DNA of 64,000 nt from Ilumatobacter sp. (lineage in GTDB: Bacteria > Actinomycetota > Acidimicrobiia > Acidimicrobiales > Ilumatobacteraceae), in NCBI GenBank assembly GCA_018666235.1, contig JABJAB010000001.1, positions 1 through 64,000 of the forward strand. The letters are read 5' to 3'. Under the pieces are notes generated by a model that did not search any database, was not told the origin of the DNA, and was given only the letters and a program-made list of their open reading frames with translations. Each line of letters starts with the position of its first letter. Within the stretch, counting starts at the first letter, position 1. The position numbers were made by a program, and so were the translations under genes. Shown piece by piece: positions 42,883 to 53,130 of this stretch.

Positions 42883-44190
42883 TCAACCCGCCTCTGAATG
42901 GGTGACGGGTTGCTCGCCCATCCATTCGCGGAGGGTGTTCTTGAGCTTGGTCTGCTGAATGAAGAGGTCGGCCTCGGCCGGCGCATCTCCGGCGGCCTGC
43001 GGCGCCTTCAGATAGAAGCTGAGCCACTCCTGCACTCCGCTTTCGCCCGCACGGTGGGCGAGGTCCATGAAGAGTGCGAGGTCGAGCACGATCGGTGCGG
43101 CAAGGATCGAGTCGCGGCAAAGGAAATCGACCTTGATCTGCATCGGGTAACCGAGCCACCCGAAGATGTCGATGTTGTCCCACCCCTCTTTGTTGTCGCC
43201 ACGGGGCGGGTAGTAGTTGATCCGCACGACGTGGTCGATGTTGCCATACAGGTCGGGGTACACCTCTGGTTGCAGGATGCCGTCGAGCACGCCGAGCTTC
43301 GAGACTTCCTTCGACTTGAAGTTCTCCGGGTCGTCCAGCACTTCGCCATCGCGGTTGCCGAGGATGTTGGTCGAGAACCACCCACGGACACCGAGCATGC
43401 GAGCCTTGAAACCCGGCGCCAGCATGGTCTTCATCAGCGTCTGACCAGTCTTGAAGTCCTTGCCGGCGATCGGCACGCCGTTGGTCTTGGACAGTTCGAC
43501 AATGCAGTCGAGGTCGGTCGTGAGGTTCGGCGCACCGTTGGCGTACGGCACGTCGCTTTGCAGCGCGGCGTAGCAGTAGATCTGCGACGGCGAGATGTTG
43601 TCGTCGTTGTCCCGCAGCCCTTGCTCGAACGAAGCGACCGAAGCGTGCACTGCGGACGGCTCCTGGTATGCCTCGGTCGAGCCGCACCACACCATGACCA
43701 GCCGATCACAGCCGTTCGCTTCCTTGAATCGAGCAATGTCAGCGATGAGTGCTTCGGCCTGGTCCCACTTACTTGCGATGTCCTTCACACGGACGCCGTC
43801 GAGCCGGCTGACCCAGCGCTGATCGAACACGGCTTCCATTGGCACGATGCCTTCCATCTCTGCAGAGATGGCATCGAGGTCGTTGCCTTGCAACACACCG
43901 GCGGTCTTGGCGGCTTCCATCGCGTTCGGCGAGATCGGATCCCAACCGCCGAAGACGATGTCGTCAAGCTCGGCGAGTGGCACGAACTCCTTGATCAGCG
44001 GGTTGCGGTTTTCCTCTTTGGTGCCGAGGCGAATGTGAGCCATCTGCGCGATCGATCCGATCGGCGGGGAGATGCCTTGCCGAGCAGCGATGACGCCGGC
44101 GATGAATGTGGTTGCCACGGCGCCCATGCCGGGCGTGAGAACGCCGAGCTTGCCGGTGGCGGGAGTGATCTGTCGAGCATGCGAAGTCAT
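42883..44190 (-). CDS. ino1: Myo-inositol-1-phosphate synthase
   Basis: 435 aa. Converts glucose 6-phosphate to inositol 1-phosphate with NAD, feeding phosphatidylinositol and, in many actinobacteria, mycothiol. Long bacterial type with GVLTPGMGAVATTFIAG near the N-terminus (NAD loop), AGKDFKTGQTLMKTMLAP and SKEVSKLGVLDG. Leaderless: TATCAT (44197-44202, minus) 6 nt before ATG 44190. Divergent from the lysR gene, which is the obvious candidate regulator. Confidence 0.9.
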   Translation of the reverse strand: MTSHARQITPATGKLGVLTPGMGAVATTFIAGVIAARQGISPPIGSIAQMAHIRLGTKEENRNPLIKEFVPLAELDDIVFGGWDPISPNAMEAAKTAGVLQGNDLDAISAEMEGIVPMEAVFDQRWVSRLDGVRVKDIASKWDQAEALIADIARFKEANGCDRLVMVWCGSTEAYQEPSAVHASVASFEQGLRDNDDNISPSQIYCYAALQSDVPYANGAPNLTTDLDCIVELSKTNGVPIAGKDFKTGQTLMKTMLAPGFKARMLGVRGWFSTNILGNRDGEVLDDPENFKSKEVSKLGVLDGILQPEVYPDLYGNIDHVVRINYYPPRGDNKEGWDNIDIFGWLGYPMQIKVDFLCRDSILAAPIVLDLALFMDLAHRAGESGVQEWLSFYLKAPQAAGDAPAEADLFIQQTKLKNTLREWMGEQPVTHSEAG

Positions 44191-44259
44191 GGGTCGATGA
44201 TAAGCAGACCTGATTGAATATATTTGAGTGTGAAGTAAGTCTGAACTATGCTGCGCAGG
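44191..44259. promoter_or_regulatory. Divergent ino1/lysR promoter region
   Basis: About 70 bp hold both -10 boxes: TATCAT for ino1 (44202-44197) and TATGCT for lysR (44247-44252). An AT-rich TGAATATATTTGAG-like stretch lies between, unlike the GC-rich surroundings, and could bind the LysR protein. A defined T-N11-A site was not resolved. Confidence 0.6.
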
Positions 44260-45126
44260 GTGCCACGACGTTCGCTCCCCGACATTTCCATTCGGCAGCT
44301 CGAGTACCTCGTTGCGGTCGCCGACGCTCCATCGTGGGCAGCGGCCGCCGGTGAGATCGGCGTCTCTCCGTCGGCGCTGTCACAGGGACTCGCTGAACTC
44401 GAGCGCCGCGTCGGCATCCAGCTCTTCGAGTCCGTGGGCCGGCGGCGCAAATTGCGCGCAACCGTGACCCCGGTCTTGGATCACGCGCGTCACGTCGTGG
44501 CACTCACTCGCGACGTGGTGTCATGGGCCGATCGGCTCCGACTGGCCGACACAGGACGCGTCAGCCTGGGAATGATCGACGTTGCCGCCGTCGTTCACTT
44601 CCCCGACGTCCTCCGCGGATTTCGCTCCGAACACAGCGACGTCGACCTCCGCCTCACCGTGGCGCCTTCGCGATCGCTCCTCGACGACCTCCAGCGCGGC
44701 ACTCTGGACCTCGTCGTGTGCGTCGAACCGCCCCAGCCAATGACCGGCATCGAGTTCGTTCCGTTGCTCATCGAGCCGATGATCGTCTACGGGCCACCTG
44801 GCGTCCCGATCGACGGTCCAGCGAGTTGGGGACCTTGGGTGTTGTTTCCAGAAGCCTCACACAGCCGCAGACTCGTGATCGACCGTCTCCGCGAACTGGG
44901 TGCTTCCACCGAGGTTGCTGCCGAGTCGCACCAGCCCGACGTGCTGCGCGAGATGGTGCTGCTCGGCCTGGGCTGGACGGTACTGCCACGCAGCCAGGGC
45001 GAATCAGAGCGCGGCGAGCTGGCCGTCGGCGAGCAGATCCTGGAACGTCAGCTGGTTGTGGCACGACGCGCGGGCGCGGTCACCGACCCGGCAGTCGACG
45101 AACTCGCGCGACGACTCACTCGATAA
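44260..45126 (+). CDS. LysR-family transcriptional regulator
   Basis: 288 aa from GTG 44260. N-terminal winged HTH (SIRQLEYLVAVADAPSWAAAA, PSALSQGLAELERR), then a two-lobed effector domain (GRVSLGMIDVAAVV). The GTG is preferred over ATG 44248 because TATGCT (44247-44252) overlaps that ATG and lies 7 nt before the GTG. Divergent from ino1. Effector unknown. Confidence 0.88.
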   Translation: MPRRSLPDISIRQLEYLVAVADAPSWAAAAGEIGVSPSALSQGLAELERRVGIQLFESVGRRRKLRATVTPVLDHARHVVALTRDVVSWADRLRLADTGRVSLGMIDVAAVVHFPDVLRGFRSEHSDVDLRLTVAPSRSLLDDLQRGTLDLVVCVEPPQPMTGIEFVPLLIEPMIVYGPPGVPIDGPASWGPWVLFPEASHSRRLVIDRLRELGASTEVAAESHQPDVLREMVLLGLGWTVLPRSQGESERGELAVGEQILERQLVVARRAGAVTDPAVDELARRLTR

Positions 45127-45166
45127 CCAGCGACCGGTAACGAGTGACAGACATGCGCCGAGATGG

Positions 45167-45640
45167 CTACACCGGAATCGGCAGTGCCGTGGTGCGCTTC
45201 ATCTCCTCCATCACGAAAATCGTCCGGACGTCATACAAATCGACCGCAGCGATCAGCCGTTTGTAGAAGGCGTCGTAGGCGTCAATGCTTGCGACCATCA
45301 CCTTCAACGTGTAATCGATGTCGCCGCTGGTGCGATAGCCCTCGACGATTTCAGGGAACGCATCGAGCGCAGCCTGGAATCGATCGATCCAGTCCGGGCC
45401 GTGATCATTGGTGCGAATGTTGACCAGTGCGGTGACGCCGAGATCGACCGCCGCAGGATCAATCAACGCGACGCGACGCATGATCACGCCGGCCTCTTCA
45501 AGCGCACGAACCCGGCGCCAACATGGCGTCGCAGTCAAGCCCACGGCATCACCAAGCTCGCGGGCACTGAGGCTCCCGTCGTCCTGCAGTAAACGCACAA
45601 TTTCCCGATCAAGTTCATCCACAATCGATGATTCTTGCAC
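45167..45640 (-). CDS. Lrp/AsnC-family transcriptional regulator
   Basis: 157 aa. HTH at about 8-55 (DELDREIVRLLQDDGSLSARELG, GLTATPCWRRVRALE) and a C-terminal RAM/ligand domain (VNIRTNDHG, GDIDYTLKVMV). GTG 45640 is chosen; a TTTAAT box lies 9 nt before. TTG 45658 and GTG 45622 are other options. Two copies of ATTCTTGCAC (45631-45640 and 45662-45671) flank the -10 at 31-bp spacing, which suggests autoregulation. Divergent from the DUF6356 gene. Confidence 0.88.
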   Translation of the reverse strand: MQESSIVDELDREIVRLLQDDGSLSARELGDAVGLTATPCWRRVRALEEAGVIMRRVALIDPAAVDLGVTALVNIRTNDHGPDWIDRFQAALDAFPEIVEGYRTSGDIDYTLKVMVASIDAYDAFYKRLIAAVDLYDVRTIFVMEEMKRTTALPIPV

Positions 45641-45671
45641 GTTCTGAAGATTAAACAAAATATTCTTGCAC
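45631..45671. promoter_or_regulatory. Direct repeat pair at lrp promoter
   Basis: ATTCTTGCAC occurs at 45631-45640 and 45662-45671, exactly 31 bp apart (three helix turns), with the -10 (45650-45655) between. Such phasing fits cooperative binding by an Lrp octamer or dimer pair. Confidence 0.55.
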
Positions 45672-45735
45672 CATTACTGACTTCGTGCGCGAGAAACGCA
45701 ATGCATCGACTTGGCGACTTCTCTACCGTGGTGCC

Positions 45736-45975
45736 ATGACCTTGAAGCAGCACTTCACCGAACACCCGGCGTCGGTCGACGAGACCTACTTCGAGCACTT
45801 CAAGGTCGCTGCTCGGTTCGCGCGCTGTCTCACGATTGCTGCCGGTGCCGCTGCAGTGCATGCCGTGATTCCGTCGATGTGCACGAAAACAGCCAGCGAA
45901 CGGATCTGTGAGCTCCACAGCGAGATGACCGCAGGCAAGCGCGGTGCCGCCCGCTCACTCGAATCTGCTGCCTGA
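45736..45975 (+). CDS. Small DUF6356-like protein
   Basis: 79 aa. TLKQHFTEHPASVDETYFEH at the start is typical of DUF6356, followed by one hydrophobic helix (AAGAAAVHAVIPSM) and a VxELHxxM-like end (ICELHSEMTAG). Probably membrane-associated; function unknown. Leaderless: TACCGT 45724-45729, 6 nt before ATG 45736. Divergent from lrp. Confidence 0.78.
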   Translation: MTLKQHFTEHPASVDETYFEHFKVAARFARCLTIAAGAAAVHAVIPSMCTKTASERICELHSEMTAGKRGAARSLESAA

Positions 45976-45984
45976 CAACCGGCC

Positions 45985-46482
45985 TCAGTCGGTGACGACG
46001 GCATCGAGCACAACGTCGTGCTTGTCCGTCGGGAGATGGTCAACGAGTTGAGGAGCGAAGCAGACGCCGATCGTCGTGCAGTCAGCTCTGCGCCCCGGAA
46101 GAAAACGGTCGTACCACCCACCGCCCTGCCCCAGTCGGCGGCCGTCGACGGTGAATGCGAGGCCGGGCACAACGATCATGTCGGGCCATGCCGGGTCGAG
46201 ATCGGCGTCCTCGGGCAATGCTGTCGACTTGCCGGCTGTGTGGAGCAGGTCGATCAGCGACGCCGTTTCCGGCTCGCCAGGAATCGAGGCAAACACCATG
46301 ACTCGCCGTGCGGCGCGCACATCATCACGATCGAGGAGCGCCGACCACATCGCCGCCGACCGTTCGGGCCGGTCAGTGAGTCCGTTGCGAAGTTGTCGCA
46401 TCTCGCGTCGCAGTGCCTGTTTGGTCGCGTCGACATCAGGCGCGGGGTTGGCCGGGACATCAGTATCCGAGACGTCGGCCAT
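45985..46482 (-). CDS. 5-formyltetrahydrofolate cyclo-ligase
   Basis: 165 aa. ATP-dependent conversion of 5-formyl-THF to 5,10-methenyl-THF. Motifs: KQALRREMRQLR, then VVPGLAFTVDGRRLGQGGGWYDRFL, the ATP/folate loop. ATG 46482 is chosen since TACGAT (46491-46496, minus) lies 8 nt before it; the longer frame adds nine odd residues. Divergent from the flavin reductase. Confidence 0.9.
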   Translation of the reverse strand: MADVSDTDVPANPAPDVDATKQALRREMRQLRNGLTDRPERSAAMWSALLDRDDVRAARRVMVFASIPGEPETASLIDLLHTAGKSTALPEDADLDPAWPDMIVVPGLAFTVDGRRLGQGGGWYDRFLPGRRADCTTIGVCFAPQLVDHLPTDKHDVVLDAVVTD

Positions 46483-46490
46483 GAGCGCGG

Positions 46491-46516
46491 ATCGTACAAC
46501 TGGCGGCACCTACAAT
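46491..46516. promoter_or_regulatory. Back-to-back leaderless promoters (folate ligase / flavin reductase)
   Basis: TACGAT on the minus strand (46496-46491) and TACAAT on the plus strand (46511-46516) are 14 bp apart, each 8 nt from its start codon. Divergent start codons are only 42 bp apart. Confidence 0.6.
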
Positions 46517-46524
46517 CGGCGACG

Positions 46525-47067
46525 ATGAGCGACACAACTGACTCAACTGCATTCGATTCGGGACACTTCCGCACGATCATGGGGCACTTCCCCACCGGCG
46601 TCACGGTCGTCACCGCCATGTCACCCGACGTCGACGGCACCGGGCCCCAGCCAGTCGGGTTCACGATGGGCTCATTCACCTCCGTCTCGCTCGATCCACC
46701 ACTGGTCGGGTTCCTTCCCCAACTCGGCTCATCCACCATGGATGGAATCGAGGCATCCAGCAGCTTCTGTGTCAATGTGCTGAGCGATCAACAGAGTGAT
46801 CTCTGCTGGAAGTTCGCGAAGAGCGGTACCGACGACACACGCTTCAGCGGCGTCGACTGGCATGCGGCTCCGTCCGGCTCACCGATTCTCGATCGTGCCG
46901 TTGCCTGGATCGACTGCTCAGTCGAACAGATCCACACGATGGGCGATCACCTCTTCGTCCTCGGACGCGTCGGGGCGCTCGACGCGGACGCCGACCACGA
47001 TGGCGAGCCGCCCGTCCCACTGCTGTTCTTCAAAGGCAGCCTCGGCGGTTTCGAAGCCGCCGGCTGA
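46525..47067 (+). CDS. Flavin reductase-like (FMN-binding split barrel) protein
   Basis: 180 aa. HFRTIMGHFPTGVTVVTAMSP and PVGFTMGSFTSVSLDPPLVGF are the FMN-binding segments of the HpaC/flavin-reductase family, which supplies reduced flavin to monooxygenases. End: LLFFKGSLGGFE. Leaderless: TACAAT 46511-46516, 8 nt before ATG 46525. No partner monooxygenase is nearby. Confidence 0.9.
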   Translation: MSDTTDSTAFDSGHFRTIMGHFPTGVTVVTAMSPDVDGTGPQPVGFTMGSFTSVSLDPPLVGFLPQLGSSTMDGIEASSSFCVNVLSDQQSDLCWKFAKSGTDDTRFSGVDWHAAPSGSPILDRAVAWIDCSVEQIHTMGDHLFVLGRVGALDADADHDGEPPVPLLFFKGSLGGFEAAG

Positions 47068-47079
47068 CGCACAGCACGG

Positions 47080-47133
47080 TCGTTTGTGTGGCGATTTCTG
47101 CGGACCGGTCCGCAGAAATCCGGACACAAACGG
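47080..47133. repeat. Long intergenic palindrome
   Basis: A perfect 28-bp palindrome without loop (GATTTCTGCGGACC mirrored, 47093-47120), then three mismatches, then nine more pairs (CGTTTGTGT, 47081-47089, with ACACAAACG, 47124-47132). Between the flavin reductase stop and the DUF3054 start, with no T run. It could end transcription, bind a protein or be a copy of a genome-wide intergenic repeat. Confidence 0.75.
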
Positions 47134-47166
47134 ACTGGGCTGCCGGATCGGCGACAGACTGGCCAG

Positions 47167-47541
47167 ATGCATCCGCGCACTCCGCTTGCAGCCGCCCTCG
47201 ACACCGCCGTTGTGGTGTCATTCATCGCAATCGGGCGCCGCAATCATGACGAAGACGAAGCGATCTCGGGCCTCGTTGAGACGGCCGCTCCGTTCCTGAT
47301 TGCACTCGCCGTCGCCTGGGTGATCTGGCGCGTCTGGCTGCAGCCCGACGCGGTGATGACCGGAGTGCGCGTGTGGTTGACGACGTTGGGTCTCGGCATG
47401 CTGCTCCGCAATCTGGTGTTCGACGACGGCACCGCTGCATCGTTCGTCATCGTTGCGTCCGTCTTCCTCGGCACCTTTCTCGTCGGCTGGCGCGCCATCG
47501 CCGGCGCTCTCGCAAGTCGATCCACCAACCGCCTTCGCTGA
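47167..47541 (+). CDS. DUF3054-family membrane protein
   Basis: 124 aa with four hydrophobic helices. Start PRTPLAAALDTAVVVSFIAIGRR and the RNLVFDDGTAASFVIVA segment fit DUF3054, a small actinobacterial membrane family of unknown role. ATG 47167 lies 34 bp after the palindrome. Confidence 0.85.
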   Translation: MHPRTPLAAALDTAVVVSFIAIGRRNHDEDEAISGLVETAAPFLIALAVAWVIWRVWLQPDAVMTGVRVWLTTLGLGMLLRNLVFDDGTAASFVIVASVFLGTFLVGWRAIAGALASRSTNRLR

Positions 47542-47575
47542 GGACTCTTGCGTACTCCCCTGCGATCATCACGCG

Positions 47576-48835
47576 ATGGCAGTTACAGGAACCGCACAAA
47601 CGATCACCCCCGCCGACGCAGGCTTCGACGCCGGACGCCTCACCCGAATCGATGACCACTTCAAGCAGTACGTCGACGACGGTCGACTCCCCGGGTGGCA
47701 AATCGTCGTCAGCCGAGCCGGAGAAGTCGCCTACAGCTCGACCTACGGCAAGCGGAATATCGAGCAGAACCTGCCGTGGGAGTCCGACACCATCTGTCGA
47801 ATGTTCTCGATGAGCAAGCCAATCACGTCGGTCGCCGCGATGATTCTCTACGAAGAAGGCAAGCTGCAGCTCAAGGACCCAGTGGCGAAGTACATCCCGT
47901 CGTTCGGGGAGTCCGAGGTCTATCGCAACGGTTCGTTCGTCTCTCCGGTGACCGAAGGGCTGACCGAACCAATGCGGATCTGGCACCTGCTGACGCACAC
48001 ATCAGGTCTGACCTACGGCTTTCACAACAACCACGTCACCGACGCACTGCACCGCAAGGCCGGCTTTGAATGGGGCATTCCAAAAGGGATGGACCTCGCC
48101 GCCTGCTGCGACGCGTGGGCCAAACTCCCGCTCGCCTTCCAGCCGGGGACCGAGTGGCTGTACGGCGTATCAACCGACGTGCTGGGCCGCGTCGTCGAAG
48201 TGGTGTCGGGCCAGTCGCTCGACGAGTTCTTTCGCGAGCGGATCCTCGACCCGCTCGGTATGACCGACACCGAATTCTGGGTGGAAGGCGACAAGCGAGA
48301 CCGCTTCGCCGAGCTGTACTTCCCCAAGCCGACCGGCAATGCCCGCGGCGAGGGCCCATCTGCCAATGCCTCGGTGATGCCCGCCGCTCCCCTCGACCGC
48401 AAACCGACCATGCTCGGCGGCGGTGGCGGTCTCTGCGGCACGGCAGCCGACTATCTCCGATTTGCCCACATGTTGCTCAATCGCGGCGAACTCGATGGCG
48501 CCCGCATCCTGGGGAGCCGCACCGTCGACTACATGACGCGCAATCACCTGCCGGGTGGCGCCGAACTCGAAACGTTCGGTCGTCCGTTGTTTGCCGAAAC
48601 CGAGTTCGCCGGCATGGGCTTCGGCCTCGGATTCTCGATCGAGCTCGACAGCGCCGAGCACAAGGTGATCGGATCCGCCGGATCGTATGCGTGGGGCGGA
48701 GCGGCAAGCACTGCGTTCTGGGTCGACCCGGCCGAGGAGATCGTCGTGTTGTTCCTCACCCAACTCCTCCCATCAAGCACCTACCCGATCCGTTCGATCC
48801 TGCAGCAACTCGTCTATCAAGCACTCGTCGACTGA
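47576..48835 (+). CDS. Beta-lactamase-family serine hydrolase (class C fold)
   Basis: 419 aa. Catalytic SxxK is FSMSKP (Ser about 80), the second motif is YGVS, and a late GxG/HxG-like element is GSAGSYAWGG. Such proteins are esterases or amidohydrolases related to penicillin-binding proteins rather than true beta-lactamases. No signal peptide, so cytosolic. It ends in conserved LLPSSTYPIRSILQQLVYQ. Confidence 0.88.
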   Translation: MAVTGTAQTITPADAGFDAGRLTRIDDHFKQYVDDGRLPGWQIVVSRAGEVAYSSTYGKRNIEQNLPWESDTICRMFSMSKPITSVAAMILYEEGKLQLKDPVAKYIPSFGESEVYRNGSFVSPVTEGLTEPMRIWHLLTHTSGLTYGFHNNHVTDALHRKAGFEWGIPKGMDLAACCDAWAKLPLAFQPGTEWLYGVSTDVLGRVVEVVSGQSLDEFFRERILDPLGMTDTEFWVEGDKRDRFAELYFPKPTGNARGEGPSANASVMPAAPLDRKPTMLGGGGGLCGTAADYLRFAHMLLNRGELDGARILGSRTVDYMTRNHLPGGAELETFGRPLFAETEFAGMGFGLGFSIELDSAEHKVIGSAGSYAWGGAASTAFWVDPAEEIVVLFLTQLLPSSTYPIRSILQQLVYQALVD

Positions 48836-48848
48836 CGCCTGTCCGACT

Positions 48849-49697
48849 TCAACCTGACGCCGAATGGACCGTGGGCACCGATTGAGCATGAGGTTCGCCT
48901 GCATCGAGCCACGTGCGTGTGGTCTCGGCAGCGCGCTCGATTAACTCAGCGGACTGCGTAAAGTCGATGGGCGACACCAGGACCGGGCACGGTGGTGGGA
49001 TCAGGTGGATCGGTACGTCGTACGTGTTGGCAGCCATCTCGAGCGCGAACCGGCGCTGCACCATCAAGCTCACCGCGTGCAGTGCTGCTGCCAGTGCGGT
49101 GTCGGGCGGCTCGGTCAGGTCGCATGAATAGCCAGTGGACAACACCCACACATCGGTGGCACCAGCGTCGACCGCGGTGGTAATCGCGATGTTGTTCACA
49201 ATCGCACCGTCGACGAGGAGCCGTTCGCGACCGCCGACATTCACCCGAGCAGGAGGATAGATCGCAGGCAGCGACGCGCTTGCTGTCACTGCGTCGACAG
49301 CGTTGCCAGAAGTGAGCAGCACTTCCTCACCCGAGAGCGCGTCGGCGGCAACGACGATCAGCGGCGTCGACGCGTCTTCGATCATGTCGAACGGCAAATG
49401 TCTCGACAGTGTGGAGCGAAGCGCCGCGTCGGGGACGAAGTGGGTCGACCTCCCGGCGAACGCACGCAATCCCAGCAGCGGATGCAGCGGAAACAGATCT
49501 GCACGCTCAAGACCGTGCCACAGATCCGCGAGGCCCACTGCCGGGCGGCCACCGGCGAGCCATGCCCCGTTGATCGCCCCAACCGAGGTACCGACGATCA
49601 GATCCGGCGTGATGCCGCGCTCCTCCAGTGCGATTGCCATCCCGACTTGGATTGAGCCGTGGCTGGCACCTCCGGAGAGGACATACGCCGTGGTCAT
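48849..49697 (-). CDS. Patatin-like phospholipase
   Basis: 282 aa. The glycine loop is SGGASHGSIQVG, the nucleophile elbow is GTSVGA (Ser about 39) and the second catalytic residue is in DGAIVNN. Ser/Asp dyad lipid acyl hydrolase, small standalone type. Start ATG 49697. It faces the beta-lactamase-like gene and shares the strand with the small membrane gene upstream. Confidence 0.88.
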   Translation of the reverse strand: MTTAYVLSGGASHGSIQVGMAIALEERGITPDLIVGTSVGAINGAWLAGGRPAVGLADLWHGLERADLFPLHPLLGLRAFAGRSTHFVPDAALRSTLSRHLPFDMIEDASTPLIVVAADALSGEEVLLTSGNAVDAVTASASLPAIYPPARVNVGGRERLLVDGAIVNNIAITTAVDAGATDVWVLSTGYSCDLTEPPDTALAAALHAVSLMVQRRFALEMAANTYDVPIHLIPPPCPVLVSPIDFTQSAELIERAAETTRTWLDAGEPHAQSVPTVHSASG

Positions 49698-49711
49698 GTG
49701 AGTGAACCGCG

Positions 49712-49897
49712 TCAGTCACCGTCTCGGAGACGGAAGTAGACGGTCAACAGCGCGCCGACCACGATCAGAAACAGGACCATCCGGATGATGAACCCGATGG
49801 CGCCGAGAATGCTGCCGAAGAACACCCAGACGATGAACGCGACGATCATCCACCCGACGACACTCGCAAGAATCGACCGCCCAGCGGAACTGCTCAT
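49712..49897 (-). CDS. 61-aa membrane protein
   Basis: Two helices (SILASVVGWMIVAFIVWVFF and IGFIIRMVLFLIVVGALLTV) with an RLRDGD tail. No named family recognised. Leaderless start: TAGCCT (49904-49909, minus) 6 nt before ATG 49897. It lies 14 bp upstream of the patatin gene and may be cotranscribed. Confidence 0.72.
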   Translation of the reverse strand: MSSSAGRSILASVVGWMIVAFIVWVFFGSILGAIGFIIRMVLFLIVVGALLTVYFRLRDGD

Positions 49898-49966
49898 TTC
49901 CCCAGGCTATGCGCGCCGTTGTCAGCGGCGTGTCGCCACCGGACGATCCACCGTCTGGCACGCAAA

Positions 49967-51676
<1,710 letters not shown>

Positions 51677-51775
51677 GACGTCCAGGATAGTGGGCCGTGT
51701 CGACGCCGGTCCTGGTGGTCCGAGCACCGGTGTCTCGGCCCTGCCACCGCTGACTCACGATCTCATCGGGCTCTC

Positions 51776-51797
51776 GTCGAACGCCCGGGCGTTCGAC
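51776..51797. repeat. Perfect 22-bp palindrome upstream of ilvD
   Basis: GTCGAACGCCC followed by its mirror GGGCGTTCGAC with no spacer. It is 100 bp upstream of ilvD and 119 bp upstream of the gene at 51916. GAAC and GTTC are 8 bp apart, not the 4 bp of an actinobacterial LexA box. Likely a dimeric regulator site; none is assigned. Confidence 0.7.
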
Positions 51798-51915
51798 CCC
51801 AGCGACTACATTTGCTGGCAGTGCTGATCTCTCAACGACTTGCTCGTCGAGACAATGACCGTCGCCATCGACCTGGTCGCGGAACCGCAGCGTTCCACCA
51901 CGGTGTGAGGGACTG

Positions 51916-52587
51916 ATGGTGTTCTTCTTCATGAGCGCGCTGGTGGCGATCGTCGCCGTACCGCTCGCACTGTGGGCTGGGCACCGCAAGAAGGAGCGGA
52001 TCGCGTTCGCCGAGCGGCTCGCTGCTCAACACGGGTTTTACGTCGACACCTCGACCAAGGGTCCGCCACCACAGCAGTTCGACCTGTTCGGAATGGGGAG
52101 CTCTCAGCAGGTCTCATTTCAGTTTTGGCGCCACGGCGAGCAGGACAGCGTCTTTGAGTATCGGTTCACGACCGGTTCAGGGAAGAACAGAACCGTCCAC
52201 CTTCGCACCGTTGCGCTCGTCGAGCTTCCATTCTTGGCGCCGCACACCAAGATCGGACCGGAAGGATTCTGGTCCGGTGTCGGTCGCATGGTCGGCATGC
52301 GCGACATCGAGGTCGAGTCAGTTCAGTTCAACGAGCAGTACCGGGTGACCGGCGATGACGAACGCTTCGCAGTTGCGTTGCTGGACCACCAAATGTTGGC
52401 GTGGTTATTGTCCAGTCAAAGCGGACAGGGCTCGATCAAGTTTGAGCTCTGGGGACCGTGGCTGCTGTGTGTGTCAGACCGAATCGACATGAACCGAATG
52501 TTCGGTTTCCTCGACTGGGCGCAGAGTGTTCGCGAGCACATGCCCACCGTGCTGAGGAGCCTGTACCCCTCCGGGTCGGCGCAATGA
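51916..52587 (+). CDS. Membrane-anchored protein of unknown function
   Basis: 223 aa. One N-terminal helix (MVFFFMSALVAIVAVPLALWAG), then a soluble domain reminiscent of DUF3137-type proteins that often sit beside LemA (WSGVGRMVGMRDIEVES, FNEQYRVTGDDERFAVALL). Role unknown. GAGG precedes ATG 51916. Its stop overlaps the lemA start by 4 bp (ATGA), supporting a functional pair. Confidence 0.68.
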   Translation: MVFFFMSALVAIVAVPLALWAGHRKKERIAFAERLAAQHGFYVDTSTKGPPPQQFDLFGMGSSQQVSFQFWRHGEQDSVFEYRFTTGSGKNRTVHLRTVALVELPFLAPHTKIGPEGFWSGVGRMVGMRDIEVESVQFNEQYRVTGDDERFAVALLDHQMLAWLLSSQSGQGSIKFELWGPWLLCVSDRIDMNRMFGFLDWAQSVREHMPTVLRSLYPSGSAQ

Positions 52588-53117
52588 CCGCAGCGCTGGT
52601 CCTCCTTGCGTTCGCTCTCGGCGCTGGCCTGGTCGGCTACCTGTTTTCGTACAACTCACTCGTTTCGGCGCGCCAGCAAGTCGCCGACGCGTGGGCGGCG
52701 ATCGATGTCGAACTCGAGCGACGTCATACCCTGATCCCCGGGCTTGTCAGCGCCGTACAAGCAACTGCGACGCACGAACGCGTGCTGCTGGAACGACTGG
52801 TCAATACTGATCGTCAAGCGCGGCAAGCAGCCGGCAGTGCGGCAGAACGATCCACCCCAGAGTCAGAGCTTGCCACCGCAGCGCGGGCCGTCGTTGCACT
52901 CCGCGAGCGATACCCGGCACTCGACACTCAGCGGAACTTTCTCCAGCTGCAACAGGAGCTCGCCATCACCGAGGACCGCATCGGCGCTGCACGCCGGTTC
53001 CACAACATCAAAGTCGCTGAATACAATCGCCGCACGGAAGCCGTGCCTGGCAATCTCGTCGCCCGACGTCATCATTTTGCGCTTGCCGACTACTTCGACC
53101 TCGCTGCAGACGACTGA
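52584..53117 (+). CDS. LemA-family protein
   Basis: 177 aa. An N-terminal helix (LVLLAFALGAGLVGYLFSY) then the LemA four-helix core: YNSLVSARQQVADAWAAIDVELERR, LIPGLVSAVQ and the end AEYNRRTEAVPGNLVA. LemA proteins are membrane-anchored with cytosol-side or outside coils, role unclear. ATG 52584 overlaps the upstream stop. Confidence 0.88.
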   Translation: MTAALVLLAFALGAGLVGYLFSYNSLVSARQQVADAWAAIDVELERRHTLIPGLVSAVQATATHERVLLERLVNTDRQARQAAGSAAERSTPESELATAARAVVALRERYPALDTQRNFLQLQQELAITEDRIGAARRFHNIKVAEYNRRTEAVPGNLVARRHHFALADYFDLAADD

Positions 53118-53130
53118 ACGGTGGCCGTCG

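Noticed and set aside
42898..44217. 439-codon plus-strand frame over ino1
   Set aside because: Antisense of ino1.
51776..51797. LexA/SOS box
   Set aside because: GAAC and GTTC are 8 bp apart, actinobacterial LexA sites need 4.
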